Shown here piece by piece: positions 1 to 9,085 of a stretch of DNA of 64,000 nt (positions are counted from its first letter, which is position 1; every line of letters starts with the position of its first letter). The notes below the pieces were generated by a model. It was not told the origin of the DNA. It saw only the letters and a list, made by a program, of their open reading frames with translations, and ran no database searches. The DNA comes from Halorussus pelagicus (GTDB lineage Archaea; Halobacteriota; Halobacteria; Halobacteriales; Haladaptataceae). A program made the translations under genes and the position numbers. Location: contig NZ_CP035119.1 of NCBI RefSeq assembly GCF_004087835.1, forward strand, positions 868,001 through 932,000. Reading direction: 5' to 3'.

Positions 1-1103
1 TCATCCAGTGGGTCGGTGGCGTCGGCGTCATCGTCCTCACGACCGCAATCCTCGCTCGGCCGGGAAGCGGAAGCTACACGCTCTATCAGGCCGAGACCCG
101 CGAGGAGCGCATCCACCCGAGCATCATACACACCGTCCAAACCGTCTGGAAAATCTTCGCTGGCTACACCGTCCTCGCGGTTCTCGCGCTGTTCGTTGCG
201 ATTTCGCTCAGCGAACCCCTCTCGACGGGAACCGCCTTCTGGCAGGCGCTCAACCACGCCATGACCGGTCTCTCGACCGGCGGATTCAGCGTCACCGACA
301 ACTCCATCGCCACCTACGACTCGACGCTGGTCGAGACGGTCCTGCTTCCGATAATGGCTCTCGGTGCCATCGCGTTCCCCATCCATTACATGGTGCTGAC
401 CGACCGCGACCCGCGCGCGCTTTTCGAGGACGTACAGACCAAGTGGCTGTTCGTCCTGTTCGCGGTCGGCGTGGCCGCCCTGACCGTCCAGAACCTCCTG
501 ACGCCGCAGTTCGGGGACGCCTTCGTGGGAGAGTGGGACGTGTTCCGAGACTCGACGTTCCAGTTCGTCAGCGCGCTCACCTGTACGGGGTTTCAGTCGG
601 CACCCATCGGACGTTGGAGCGCGGGCGGAAAACTCATCGTGAGCTTCGCCATGACGCTTGGCGGAGCGGCCGGTTCGACGGTCGGCGGCATCAAGATAAT
701 CCGCGGGTACACTATCGGCAAGGGGATTCGGTGGCAGTTCTCCCGCGTGTTCCTCCCGGCGTCGGCCGTCGTCAACGTCGAAATCGGCGACCGCTTGCTC
801 GACCGCGAGGGAATGGAGCGGGAGTTCAGCGAGGCGGCCATCGTGAGCGTACTCTGGGTCCTTATCCTCCTCGCTAGTAGCCTCGTTCTGGTAAATCTTG
901 CCGGGCCGTCGTTCAGCTACGCGGACGCGCTGTTCGAGGTCGCTAGCGCACAGGGTAACGTTGGACTCTCGGCTGGTATCACTGGCCCGGAGATGCCCGC
1001 ACCCGCCGAAGCGATGTTCCTGTTCAACATGTGGATCGGCCGACTCGAAATCATCCCGGTACTGGTGTTCCTGCGGTCCGCTCTCTACGGACTCGACCCG
1101 TAA
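1..1103 (+). CDS. TrkH/KtrB-family potassium transporter, C-terminal part
   Basis: The gene is cut by the left edge of the window; its frame is open from base 3. It encodes the membrane translocation subunit of a Trk/Ktr potassium uptake system, which usually works with a cytoplasmic TrkA NAD-binding subunit. Three selectivity-loop signatures can be read in order: STGGFSV, CTGFQS and NVGLSAG, separated by hydrophobic segments. A GSTVGGIKIIR stretch after the third pore loop is typical of the family. The end GRLEIIPVLVF is also family-like. The visible 366 residues cover roughly the last three of the four membrane-pore-membrane repeats. No TrkA gene is seen downstream. The family call is firm; the exact paralog is not known. 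Confidence 0.95.
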   Translation, partial: IQWVGGVGVIVLTTAILARPGSGSYTLYQAETREERIHPSIIHTVQTVWKIFAGYTVLAVLALFVAISLSEPLSTGTAFWQALNHAMTGLSTGGFSVTDNSIATYDSTLVETVLLPIMALGAIAFPIHYMVLTDRDPRALFEDVQTKWLFVLFAVGVAALTVQNLLTPQFGDAFVGEWDVFRDSTFQFVSALTCTGFQSAPIGRWSAGGKLIVSFAMTLGGAAGSTVGGIKIIRGYTIGKGIRWQFSRVFLPASAVVNVEIGDRLLDREGMEREFSEAAIVSVLWVLILLASSLVLVNLAGPSFSYADALFEVASAQGNVGLSAGITGPEMPAPAEAMFLFNMWIGRLEIIPVLVFLRSALYGLDP

Positions 1104-1244
1104 CACAGTATATAAAGACTTCGGCCGTTGCACGGTGTTTTTGTTTCATTACTCTCTCTAACTGTTCTATAAACTATCTCGACTCCTCTCGTTCTCTTTC
1201 TCCGACGAATCGCCCGACGGGAACGGAATAAACGGTTCGAACGC

Positions 1245-1266
1245 CCCCCAACGGAAGGGGGTTTTT
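1245..1266 (+). terminator. Hairpin followed by a T run
   Basis: CCCCC (1245-1249) pairs with GGGGG (1257-1261) around the loop AACGGAA and is followed by TTTTT. It lies downstream of the TrkH gene and just upstream of the zinc-ribbon gene, so it could end the first transcript; the T run also serves as an AT-rich promoter-like stretch for the next gene. Confidence 0.45.
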
Positions 1267-1308
1267 ATGCTCCTATCAGCGCAAGAAGAGACCGAGAGGA
1301 AGGTAACG

Positions 1309-1509
1309 ATGGCTACACAAAATCACAGTTTCCAAGCGATAACGGAATCGTGCGACCACTGCGGGCGCGAGACGCCCCACGAGGTCTCCGTCCAGATTCG
1401 GACCGAGAGTCAGAAGCGCGAGAACGCCGAGTTCTCGCGGGAACCCTACCGCGTCACCGAGTGCGAAATCTGCGGTGAAGAGTCGAGCCAGCGGATGAAC
1501 AACGCGTAA
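1309..1509 (+). CDS. Small haloarchaeal zinc-ribbon protein
   Basis: A 66-residue protein with two CxxC knuckles: CDHCG near residue 15 and CEICG near residue 52. They would bind one zinc. The middle, rich in charged residues (TPHEVSVQIRTES), is typical of a conserved haloarchaeal family of unknown function. I chose the ATG at 1309 because a purine-rich GAGGAAGG lies just upstream and the protein then starts MATQNHSF; an upstream in-frame ATG at 1267 would add a residue stretch that does not look coding. The role is unknown; nucleic-acid or protein binding is an inference from the fold. Confidence 0.85.
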   Translation: MATQNHSFQAITESCDHCGRETPHEVSVQIRTESQKRENAEFSREPYRVTECEICGEESSQRMNNA

Positions 1510-1539
1510 CGCCGCCGCGGTCCCCGCCGCATCGGCCCT

Positions 1540-1559
1540 GCGAAAACGGGGGTTTTCGC
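1540..1559. terminator. Perfect 8-bp stem hairpin
   Basis: GCGAAAAC (1540-1547) and GTTTTCGC (1552-1559) form a perfect stem with a GGGG loop. It lies between the zinc-ribbon gene and the convergent methionine aminopeptidase gene and is best read as a transcript-end structure for one or both. Confidence 0.4.
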
Positions 1560-1713
1560 CGACGACACACCTCGCGGTCTCGTTTTCGCGCGTCGTCGGC
1601 AATTGTCTCAGAAATCGAAACACCTCGTAGCGAAAGGTATCGTCGTCGGCAGTGATGTCACGCTCGGGAAAATTCGGTCGTCGATTCGCTACGTCGAAGG
1701 CGTCGCCGCGAGC

Positions 1714-2610
1714 CTACTTAGTCGTGACTTCGCACCCGTCCTCGGTCACGATGAGGGTGTGTTCCTTCTGGCTCACCAGTTTCCCGTCGTCCTCCTTGAG
1801 GACCGGGTAGCCGTGGACGATGTCGTTCATCTTGAGGCGGCGCAGCGCCATCTCGGCGCGGGACGCGTCCAGCCATCGCTGGGCAAAGGGGAGCGTCCGG
1901 AACTCCTCGGTAATCTGTTCGAGCGCCTGTCGCGCACTCCGGTCGCGGACCGACCCCTCCCGCTCCAAAGCGAAAATCTCCTCGTCGTTGCCCTCGGTCA
2001 CTTTCCCGGTGCCGTCGGTGGCGAACGGTTCGATGGCGACCACGTCGCCGACTTCCAACTCGACGCCCTGCGACACCGCCCGGTTGGGGATGTTCGGCGC
2101 GACGTGTTGCTGGTAGTGGTCGAGTCCGTGACCGGTGAGGTTGACCACGGGGTTGTAGCCGTAGCCGTCGATGACTGACTCTATCTCCGCGCCGATGTCG
2201 CCGGTGCCAACGCCGGGTTCGACCATTTCGAGTGCCGCGTCAAGCGCCTCCTCGCTGGCTTCCTGCAGTTCGGGAGTGCCAGAGAGGTCCACGGTAATTG
2301 CGGTGTCAGCTATCCAGCCGTCAACGTGGACGCCGATGTCGAGGTTGACCATCTCCTCACCGAACTCGGTGTCGTCGCCCGCGCTCGGCGTGGCGTGGGC
2401 GGCCTCCTCATCCACGCTGATGTTGACGGGGAAGGCGGGTTCGCCGCCGAGTTCGCGGATGCGCTCCTCGGCGTACTCGGCGACCTCCAACTGGGTCGTC
2501 CCGACTTCGACGCGGTCGGCGGCCTCCTCGCGGACCTGTGCGAGGATTTCTCCGGCCTCGCGGTGCTTCTCGTACTTCTCGGCGTCAAGGTCCACCTCGG
2601 TTTCGCTCAT
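1714..2610 (-). CDS. map: Type II methionine aminopeptidase
   Basis: Removes the N-terminal methionine of new proteins using two metal ions. The 298-residue length fits archaeal type II enzymes. The metal-binding pattern is complete: the first Asp in VNLDIGVHVDGWIADTA and the second in the same block, then His in LTGHGLDHYQQH, a Glu in VAIEPFAT, and a last Glu in QKEHTLIV. The insertion between the last His and the C terminus is the helical domain typical of type II. The start at 2610 gives MSETEVDLDAEKYEKHREAG; longer in-frame extensions have no conserved look. It is transcribed alone, converging with the zinc-ribbon gene. Confidence 0.97.
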   Translation of the reverse strand: MSETEVDLDAEKYEKHREAGEILAQVREEAADRVEVGTTQLEVAEYAEERIRELGGEPAFPVNISVDEEAAHATPSAGDDTEFGEEMVNLDIGVHVDGWIADTAITVDLSGTPELQEASEEALDAALEMVEPGVGTGDIGAEIESVIDGYGYNPVVNLTGHGLDHYQQHVAPNIPNRAVSQGVELEVGDVVAIEPFATDGTGKVTEGNDEEIFALEREGSVRDRSARQALEQITEEFRTLPFAQRWLDASRAEMALRRLKMNDIVHGYPVLKEDDGKLVSQKEHTLIVTEDGCEVTTK

Positions 2611-2877
2611 GGGTCTACGTTGTCCTGAGTCCCGGAAAGAGTTTCCGTCTCGCGCGAACGCGAACCGAAGGGGAGCGATCCTCTCGGCGACGCGAGGCCA
2701 AGCGTGTTTGACCGACGACAAACCGGGGTCGTCGGTCGCCACGCCACAAAGCCGTTAGGGCCGCCGTACTTCCGGGATAGCTCGGCGGTAACGGCGGTAA
2801 TACCCCGTCAAAACCCCGAACGGTGCGAAACGGTTGGTCCCGTTTATTGGCGGTTCTGGCGATATGACTGCCTGCAT

Positions 2878-4467
2878 ATGCAACGAGAAACCGGCGCAGT
2901 GCTGATGGTGATGGCCCTCGTTCTCGCCAGCGTCCCGCTGGCGGCGCTCGGAGGGACATCGTCGTCTGCCGCGCAGTCGGAAACTGTCACCCTACAGAAC
3001 GTTCAAGTCGAGCAGTTACAGTTAGCGAACGCGACGGTCGAGGACGCGACGATTCAGACCATGCAGGTGGATTCGGTCGAAGTCGTCAGCCAGAACCGGA
3101 CCCTCGACAACGCGGCGCTCGAAAACGTCAGGCTCCAGAGTCTCTCGGTCCGGAGCGTCTCGATGGAAACCCTCCAGACCGACGACCAGAGCCTCTCGCA
3201 GGCGCTGAGCGGGAACACCTCCGTCGAGTCCGCCACGGTGCAGGACCTGACCATCGAGCAGATGAACGTCTCGCAGTTGGTCGTCCAGAACGTCCGCGTC
3301 GAGAGCGGCGGCGAGGCGACCACCGAGGAGGCCGCGCTCCAAGAAGAGACGACGACCGAAGCGGACGGTGAGGAAACGACTGTCGCGGAGGGCGAAGAGA
3401 CGACGGTCGCCGCACAGGAAACGACCACGGCGACCGCGGGCGAGCAGACGCAACTCGAAGCTGTCACGGTCGAGAGCGCGACCATCCAGACCGTGAGCGT
3501 GAGCGAGATGAGCATCCAGACGCTCGTCCTCATGGACATCGGCGCGGAAGCCGACCAGACGCCCGCCGAGGAAGAAGAAACGACGACCGAAGCGGACGCC
3601 GAGAGTACGACCGAGGCCGAGGAGACCGCCGACCCCGTCGAGGAGACCACCGCGGCCGACGAGGAAACGGTAATCGATGAGGAGACGACGACCGAAGAGG
3701 TCGCGCTCCAAGAGGAGACGACCACTGTGATGGACCAAGAGACTACCGAGGCGGACGACGGGGTCGTCGCCGAGGAAGAACAAGAAACCACGACCGAGGC
3801 GGACGACGGAATGGTCGCTGACGAAGAACAGGAAACCACGACCGAGGAGGCCGCTGGCGAGACCGAGCAAGTCGGCGAGGCGACCGTCAGTAGCGTCTCG
3901 GCCGATAGCGTGAGCGTCCAGCGCGCGACCGTCGGGTCGGCCGCGGCCAGCGCCATCGATGTTGGGAGCGGGCAGCTCGCGCTCATCTCCATTCAGAACC
4001 TGAACGCGCCCGGTTCGGTCGAACAGGGCGAGTCGTTCACCGTTGAGGCCGTCCTCGTCAACGTCGGGAACGACCGAGTCGCAAAGCAGTTCTCGTACCG
4101 CATCGCGGGTAACGTCATCGATTCCGAACTCGTGCAGGTGCCCGCGGATGGCTCCACGACGGTGACGTTCAACGCCAGCATCGGCGCGTTCCCGGCCGGA
4201 ACGTACACCCACGGCGTCTACACCGACATAGCGCGCTCGACCGCGCAACTCGACATTACTGAGACCGAGGAGACCGACGGCGGCGAGATGAACATCGAAG
4301 AGACGACGACCGAAGACGACGAGACTACGACTGAAGCCGACGAGGAAACTGACGAAACCGACGACGAGACCACGACTGAAGCCGACGAAATCGGTGACGA
4401 GACTACGACTGAAGCCGACGGGGAAACTGACGAAACCGACGACGAGACGACCACCGCGGAAGTGTAG
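2878..4467 (+). CDS. Secreted repetitive surface protein with Thr/Glu-rich tracts
   Basis: A 529-residue exported protein. Residues 1-33 form a Sec-type signal peptide (hydrophobic core LMVMALVLASVPLAAL, AQ before the mature part). Residues 35-130 contain alternating V/L/I-x-x patterns such as LQNVQVEQLQLANATVEDA, like a beta-helix of pentapeptide-type turns. Residues 140-330 are interrupted by many copies of EETTTEADxE, a Thr/Glu/Asp-rich low-complexity linker suited to O-glycosylation. About residues 370-465 look like a CARDB/APHP-type Ig domain (VEQGESFTVEAVLVNVGN). The C terminus repeats ETTTEADEE. No PGF-CTERM or lipobox is seen, so the anchor is unclear. The start at 2878 gives the clean signal peptide. 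Function unknown. Confidence 0.85.
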   Translation: MQRETGAVLMVMALVLASVPLAALGGTSSSAAQSETVTLQNVQVEQLQLANATVEDATIQTMQVDSVEVVSQNRTLDNAALENVRLQSLSVRSVSMETLQTDDQSLSQALSGNTSVESATVQDLTIEQMNVSQLVVQNVRVESGGEATTEEAALQEETTTEADGEETTVAEGEETTVAAQETTTATAGEQTQLEAVTVESATIQTVSVSEMSIQTLVLMDIGAEADQTPAEEEETTTEADAESTTEAEETADPVEETTAADEETVIDEETTTEEVALQEETTTVMDQETTEADDGVVAEEEQETTTEADDGMVADEEQETTTEEAAGETEQVGEATVSSVSADSVSVQRATVGSAAASAIDVGSGQLALISIQNLNAPGSVEQGESFTVEAVLVNVGNDRVAKQFSYRIAGNVIDSELVQVPADGSTTVTFNASIGAFPAGTYTHGVYTDIARSTAQLDITETEETDGGEMNIEETTTEDDETTTEADEETDETDDETTTEADEIGDETTTEADGETDETDDETTTAEV

Positions 4468-4497
4468 CCCGGTCCCCAATTTCGATTCTTTCGGCTC

Positions 4498-5418
4498 TCA
4501 CTCGCTCGCCGAGCGACTGCTGACCGCGGTCTGCATCGCCTCGGAGTTGAACGCGCTCCCGGCGTTCCCGTCGCCGTCGAGGACGATGACGCCCGCCGAC
4601 GAGCCGGTGAGTTCCGCGAACGCCTCAACGGCGCGGTCGGCCGCGGTCTGGGCGTCGTCGCCGGATTCGAGGTGGCGGACCGCCCGCCGGGTGAGCGTCG
4701 TCTTGGCGATGTCCTCGCCCGCGCCCGTCGCGCTGGCCGCGCCCGCAGGGGCCGCGAAGAAGCCGCTCCCGATTTGGGGCACGTCGCCGACCCGGCCCGC
4801 GAGCGCGAGCCATCGGCCGCCGGTCGAGGTCGCCGCGGCGAACTCGTCGGTCTCGGGGTCGTAGGCGACCGCGCCCACGGTGTCGTGGTCCTTGTGGTCG
4901 TCCGTCGGGTCGTCGCTCTCGGCGCTGTCCGGGTTCCCGCCGAACTTTTCGGTGAGCCAATCGAGGTGTTCGCTCGGGGTGCCCTCCGGCGTCGAATCGA
5001 GGTCGTCCCACTTCTCGCGGGTGTCGGCCGACCAGAGGTCCACGTCGGTCTCGACGCCGTAGTCCGCGGCGAGTTCCACCGCGTGGTCGCCCGAGACGAG
5101 GACGTGGGGGGTCTCCTCCATGACGACGCGCGCAGCGCTGACCGCGTGTTCGACGCCGGGCATCGAGCAGACTGCGCCCGCCTCGCGGTCGTCGGTCATC
5201 AGGCCCGCGTCGGTCCGAATCGCGCCGTCGCTCTGGACCGCGCCGCCGACGCCCGCGTTGAACCGCGGCGAGGATTCGAGGACGCGAACCGCGGCCTCGA
5301 CCGCGTCCACGACCGAGGATTCGCCCGCGCCGGTCTCGGCCGCCTCGTCCAACACTGCCTGTCTGGGTTCGGGTTCGTCGGGGGCGCTCCCCGCACCGCC
5401 GTGTACGATGACGTTCAT
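4498..5418 (-). CDS. Isoaspartyl peptidase / L-asparaginase (Ntn hydrolase)
   Basis: A plant-type asparaginase of the N-terminal-nucleophile family: the precursor cuts itself before a threonine, which becomes the nucleophile of the beta subunit. The start MNVIVHGGAGS and NAGVGGAVQSDG are family signatures of the alpha subunit. The nucleophile is in HDTVGAVAYD (about residue 183), followed by TSTGGRWLALAGRVGD and GAGEDIAKT. The 306-residue size fits. The stretch before the cut site (DSAESDDPTDDHKD) is an acidic haloarchaeal linker. It removes isoaspartyl residues from degraded peptides and may hydrolyse asparagine. It converges with the surface-protein gene, 30 bp apart. Confidence 0.95.
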   Translation of the reverse strand: MNVIVHGGAGSAPDEPEPRQAVLDEAAETGAGESSVVDAVEAAVRVLESSPRFNAGVGGAVQSDGAIRTDAGLMTDDREAGAVCSMPGVEHAVSAARVVMEETPHVLVSGDHAVELAADYGVETDVDLWSADTREKWDDLDSTPEGTPSEHLDWLTEKFGGNPDSAESDDPTDDHKDHDTVGAVAYDPETDEFAAATSTGGRWLALAGRVGDVPQIGSGFFAAPAGAASATGAGEDIAKTTLTRRAVRHLESGDDAQTAADRAVEAFAELTGSSAGVIVLDGDGNAGSAFNSEAMQTAVSSRSASE

Positions 5419-5614
5419 GCGAGGTGGTGGTTCCCCATCGGCCTTAAAATCGGGTTACTCGGCGAGGAAGTGTGACAGGGCGTGTCGCCGCGAGGCGGTG
5501 TGTCACGAGATCGAACGGAAGCAGGTGGTCACCCGCGACTCCACGGGAATGAGTCACGACACCAAACTAGGAATATTAGGACGTATGTGGGACTCGCAGG
5601 ACTAAACGGTAGCC

Positions 5615-5622
5615 CTTTTATT
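5615..5622 (+). promoter_or_regulatory. TATA-like element of isocitrate dehydrogenase
   Basis: TTTTATT sits about 28 nt upstream of the icd ATG at 5648. With archaeal spacing (TATA centre near -27) transcription would begin almost at the start codon, giving a short-leader or leaderless mRNA, common in haloarchaea. Confidence 0.45.
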
Positions 5623-5647
5623 CCCCTCGCTCGCAGATTCACACGTC

Positions 5648-6919
5648 ATGAGCTACGACAAGGTCGAAGTCCCTGAAGACGGCGAGAAGATTACCGTCGC
5701 GGAAGAAGGCGAGGACGGACTCGAAGTACCCGACAACCCGATTATCCCCATCATCCACGGGGACGGAATCGGACAGGACGTTGGTCCGGCCGCCCAGAAA
5801 GTCCTCAGCAAGGCCGCCGAGGCGACAGGCCGCGACGTGAGCTGGATGCGACTCTACGCCGGTGAGAGCGCCCGAGAGAAGTACGACGAGAACCTCCCCG
5901 ACGAGACGGTTGACGCCATCCGCGAACACCGCGTCGCCATCAAGGGTCCGCTCACGACCCCCGTCGGCGCTGGCTTCCGCTCGCTGAACGTCGCGCTCCG
6001 CCAGACGCTCGACCTCTACGCGAACGTCCGACCGACCTACTACCTCGACGGCGTTCCGTCCCCGATGAAAGCGCCCGAGGAGATGGACATGGTCACGTTC
6101 CGAGAGAACACCGAGGACGTGTACGCCGGTATCGAGTGGGAGGCCGGAACCGACGAGGCCGAGAAGGTTCGAGATTTCGTCGAGGACGAGATGGACTTCG
6201 ACGGCGTCATGCACGAGGGCGACATCGGTCTCGGTCTCAAGCCCATCTCCGAGAAGGGCAGCAAGCGGCTCGTCCGCGAGGCCATCGATTACGCCATCGA
6301 GAACGACCGCGACAAGGTCACGCTCGTCCACAAGGGCAACATCATGAAGTTCACCGAGGGTCAGTTCGGTGACTGGGGCATGGAGGTCGCCGACGAGGAG
6401 TACCCCGACGAGGAAGTCTTCGCCGCGCCCGACTCGCTCTGGGAAGAGCAGGACGAAGTGGAAATCCCGGAGGACGCCGTCATGGTCGAGGAGCGCCTCG
6501 CCGACGCGATGCTCCAGTGGATGCAGCTCCGTACCGACGAGTTCGACGTGCTCGCCATGCCGAACCTCAACGGCGACTACCTCTCGGACGCCGCGGGTGC
6601 CCAAATCGGCGGTCTGGGCATCGCGCCCGGCGCGAACTTCGGTGACAACCGCTGTCTCGCCGAGCCGGTTCACGGCTCCGCGCCCAAGCGCGCCGGTCAG
6701 GACAAGGCCAACCCGTCCGCACTCATCCTCTCGGGTCGGCTCCTGTTCGAGTACCTCGGTTGGGACGACACCGGCAAACTCATCCGCGACGCCGTCGAGG
6801 AGACCATCTCCTCGGGCAAGGTCACGTACGACCTCGAACGCCAGATCGAGGGCGGCGAGAAGCTCAGCACCACCGAGTACGCCGAGGCCATCTGCGACAA
6901 AATCGACGAACTCGCGTAG
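5648..6919 (+). CDS. icd: NADP-dependent isocitrate dehydrogenase
   Basis: Oxidative decarboxylation of isocitrate to 2-oxoglutarate in the TCA cycle. The 423 residues match the dimeric prokaryotic enzyme. Visible motifs: IIPIIHGDGIGQDV at the N terminus, the substrate loop GFRSLNVALRQTLDLYANVRP cut here as RSLNVALRQ (Ser is the phosphorylation site in bacteria), RENTEDVYAGIEW, HKGNIMKFTEG, the metal site region LAMPNLNGDYLSDAAG with the metal-binding Asp, and GSAPKRAGQDKANPSALI near the cofactor pocket. A short acidic N-terminal extension is haloarchaeal. The start has a TATA box at the right distance. Confidence 0.97.
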   Translation: MSYDKVEVPEDGEKITVAEEGEDGLEVPDNPIIPIIHGDGIGQDVGPAAQKVLSKAAEATGRDVSWMRLYAGESAREKYDENLPDETVDAIREHRVAIKGPLTTPVGAGFRSLNVALRQTLDLYANVRPTYYLDGVPSPMKAPEEMDMVTFRENTEDVYAGIEWEAGTDEAEKVRDFVEDEMDFDGVMHEGDIGLGLKPISEKGSKRLVREAIDYAIENDRDKVTLVHKGNIMKFTEGQFGDWGMEVADEEYPDEEVFAAPDSLWEEQDEVEIPEDAVMVEERLADAMLQWMQLRTDEFDVLAMPNLNGDYLSDAAGAQIGGLGIAPGANFGDNRCLAEPVHGSAPKRAGQDKANPSALILSGRLLFEYLGWDDTGKLIRDAVEETISSGKVTYDLERQIEGGEKLSTTEYAEAICDKIDELA

Positions 6920-7046
6920 AGTCGCGTTCTCTCCGTATTTTTCTTTTCGCGCGTCACTCGATAGGGAGACCATCGTTTCGCGCCCCACTTTATTTCACAT
7001 ATATTTCGAGGTAAGATTCATAAAACTCGGCGCGAGAGGGTAGTAC

Positions 7047-7946
7047 ATGAGTACACAGGAGATTCCGAGAGCCGGAAGCCGCCTCGACGAATGGCTCGCA
7101 GCGAACTTCGCACAGCTCCTTCCGTGGAAGCGCCGCGCCGAGGCGTTCTACCACGAGAAGCGCGCCGAGTTCGCGGGTGAGGACTACGAGACCGCCCGCG
7201 AACACTACGACGCTGCCATCGGGGTCTGGGGTCGCCTCGGCGACACCAAGCGAGCGGTTGACCTCGGCCTGCGACTGGCGGACCTCGCGGACCGGAACCG
7301 CGACTACGCCACGGCGCGCGAGCATTACGAGCGCGTGGTCGAACTCCACGCCCGCCGAGAGAACGCCCGCAAGGCGCTCGACGCGCTCGAACCGATGCTC
7401 GACGTGCTGGACGAGCAGGGCGCAGACGACGAACTCGCGCAGTGGTGGGGCCACGCGCTGATGATTCTCGGGGAAGCCGACCCCGGTGAACTCTCGACCG
7501 CGCGCCGCGACGAGTTGATCGAACGGTACGCCGACCGAATTCGCACCGAGGACAGCGCCGGTCGGCTCTACGGAATCGCGCTCACGCGCCTGCTCGCGGG
7601 CGAAGACGAGATCGGCGCGGACCTGCTGGACGCGACGTGGGAGCGTGCCGACGTGGTGCGCGAGCAGGTCGGGCAGTTCCGGGTCGTCCTCGCGGCGGGC
7701 GTCGGCCGCGTCGCCTACGCGGACCTGACCGACCGCGACGCGGACCGCGAGGCGACCCTCGACTTCGTGGGAGACCACCGCGAGAAGCTCTCTGAGCCAG
7801 CGACCGCACTCTTCGAACGCCTCTCGGAGGGCGAGACCGACGCGACCCCCGGAGACCTGAAAACCGGCGTCGAACCGGACGACGAGGCGGAACTCCGCGA
7901 CGTGGAGAGCGAGGTGTTCGGGCGGTTCCTCGAACGGTTGGCGTGA
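7047..7946 (+). CDS. TPR-like helical repeat protein
   Basis: A 299-residue soluble acidic protein. Residues 30-110 contain two or three tetratricopeptide-like helical pairs, for instance DYETAREHYDAAIGVWGRLG and DYATAREHYERVVELHARRE, which share the TPR spacing of small and aromatic residues. The C-terminal half is helical and Asp/Glu-rich without a recognised domain. TPR proteins usually hold protein partners; the partner here is unknown. It stands alone, with an AT-rich stretch (about 7000-7028) upstream that provides a TATA box. Confidence 0.8.
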   Translation: MSTQEIPRAGSRLDEWLAANFAQLLPWKRRAEAFYHEKRAEFAGEDYETAREHYDAAIGVWGRLGDTKRAVDLGLRLADLADRNRDYATAREHYERVVELHARRENARKALDALEPMLDVLDEQGADDELAQWWGHALMILGEADPGELSTARRDELIERYADRIRTEDSAGRLYGIALTRLLAGEDEIGADLLDATWERADVVREQVGQFRVVLAAGVGRVAYADLTDRDADREATLDFVGDHREKLSEPATALFERLSEGETDATPGDLKTGVEPDDEAELRDVESEVFGRFLERLA

Positions 7947-8084
7947 GTCGGCGAGCGCGATTGCTGACGTTTCGACCGCCGTCGCGGGGCAGGGCGAATA
8001 TCGCGGTACAGCCACGACTCGCTCGAACACGCACATCTCTCTCGGAACGACACTCTCAGGGTTCCCGAACCGACAGTCACAGCC

Positions 8085-8546
8085 ATGCGCGTCAGCGTCA
8101 TCGGCGGGAGTACCGTCACCGAATCGGAAGCGAAGACCGCCGAGCGGGTTGGCCGCCGTCTCGCCGAGAACGGCCACACCGTCGTCTGCGGGGGACTGGG
8201 CGGCGTGATGAAGGCCGCCTGTCGCGGTGCGAGCGAGGAAGGCGGGCGAACAATCGGCGTCCTCCCCGGCGAGGACCGCGCCGCCGCGAACCCCTACGTG
8301 GACGTTCCCGTCGCCACGGGACTGGGCCACGCTCGGAACGCGCTCGTGGTGATGAACGGCGACGCCGTCATCGCGGTGGACGGCGGCGTCGGCACGCTCT
8401 CGGAACTCGGTCTCGCGGGCGTCTTCGACCGCCCGATAGCGGGACTAGGAACCCACGATGCGCCGGGCGTCAAAGCCGTCGAGTCGGCCGCCGACGCGGT
8501 GGCCTACGTCGAGTCGGCCGTCGAACCCGGTGGAGAAGAAAGATAG
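8085..8546 (+). CDS. TIGR00725/LOG-like Rossmann protein
   Basis: A 153-residue protein with the nucleotide-binding fold of the lysine-decarboxylase-like (LOG) superfamily. It starts MRVSVIGGSTV and has VVCGGLGGVMKAACRGASE and GHARNALVVMNGDAVIAVDG, then GGVGTLSELGLA; this is the shortened GGxGT form seen in the TIGR00725 subgroup rather than the PGGxGTxxE of true cytokinin-activating enzymes. The function of this subgroup is not established; a nucleotide-linked role is inferred. It is the last gene before the tRNA-Pro/element boundary. Confidence 0.88.
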   Translation: MRVSVIGGSTVTESEAKTAERVGRRLAENGHTVVCGGLGGVMKAACRGASEEGGRTIGVLPGEDRAAANPYVDVPVATGLGHARNALVVMNGDAVIAVDGGVGTLSELGLAGVFDRPIAGLGTHDAPGVKAVESAADAVAYVESAVEPGGEER

Positions 8547-8737
8547 AAATTGGTTAAACATAGGTAGAGAAGGCTAACAGACAGCAGTACCGTTTTCTCA
8601 CGGGCGGGCGCTCCGGCGTCGCTCCTGCGACAGAAATGGCGTCGGTCGGGCCGAGCGCCGCCTCGACCGCGAACGTCCGGCGACCGGTCGGGCGAATCCG
8701 GAAGGATTAAACTTCCGACCCGCATTTGTTCACCTGC

Positions 8738-8810
8738 GGGCCGGTGGGGTAGCTTGGTATCCTTCGGCCTTCGGGTGGCCGTAACCGCGATTCGAATTCG
8801 CGCCGGCCCA
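8738..8810 (+). tRNA. tRNA-Pro, anticodon CGG
   Basis: A 73-nt cloverleaf. Acceptor GGGCCGG (8738-8744) pairs with CCGGCCC (8803-8809), discriminator A at 8810, CCA not encoded. Anticodon stem CGGCC (8765-8769)/GGCCG (8777-8781) with loop TTCGGGT gives anticodon CGG at 8772-8774. T-stem CGCGA (8786-8790)/TCGCG (8798-8802) with loop TTCGAAT. It is intact on the chromosome and its 3' end is the integration target of the element to its right. Confidence 0.93.
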
Positions 8811-8814
8811 CTTT
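8788..8814 (+). repeat. Left attachment site (tRNA-Pro 3' end)
   Basis: The 27-bp block from the T-stem to four bases past the tRNA (CG-ATTCGAATTCGCG-CCGGCCCACTTT) is identical to 36344-36370. The match to the right end stops at 8815 (C against T). It keeps the tRNA complete after integration. Confidence 0.85.
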
Positions 8815-9085
8815 CGCCCGTGTTTTCTGAGGGTTGAGGATAATCCCCGTATAGCTTGGGGTTTGGGGTCTCGATCGCCGGTTTAGCAGGTTAGAGTCGA
8901 ACATGACTCATGTTGCGGGTTGCGCTTGCTGGTGGTTTTGCGAGAGTCGGCGCGGTGAAAGTGGGGGTTCAGCGTGGGGTGGAGGAGTTGACGAAAAAGG
9001 ATGTGTTGTGCTTGGGGTGCCTGCAGCGCAAGCACTTTGGCGGGTCGTCTGATCGCCCAATCCGGATTCACCGGCCAGCTGCGCG
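8811..9085. other. Non-coding stretch at left end of element
   Basis: About 275 bp between the tRNA and the first broken gene. I see no open frame with haloarchaeal protein character, no repeats beyond the attachment core and no clear promoter. It may hold the remains of element sequence or recombination arm sites. Confidence 0.5.

Noticed and set aside
3022-4479. Long open frames on the minus strand opposite the secreted repetitive protein
   Set aside because: They mirror the repetitive GAC/GAG-rich codons of the true gene, give Arg/Val/Ser-biased text and have no signal peptide or domain.
5639-6988. 449-codon frame opposite isocitrate dehydrogenase
   Set aside because: The plus strand encodes an intact enzyme; the opposite text has no known domain.
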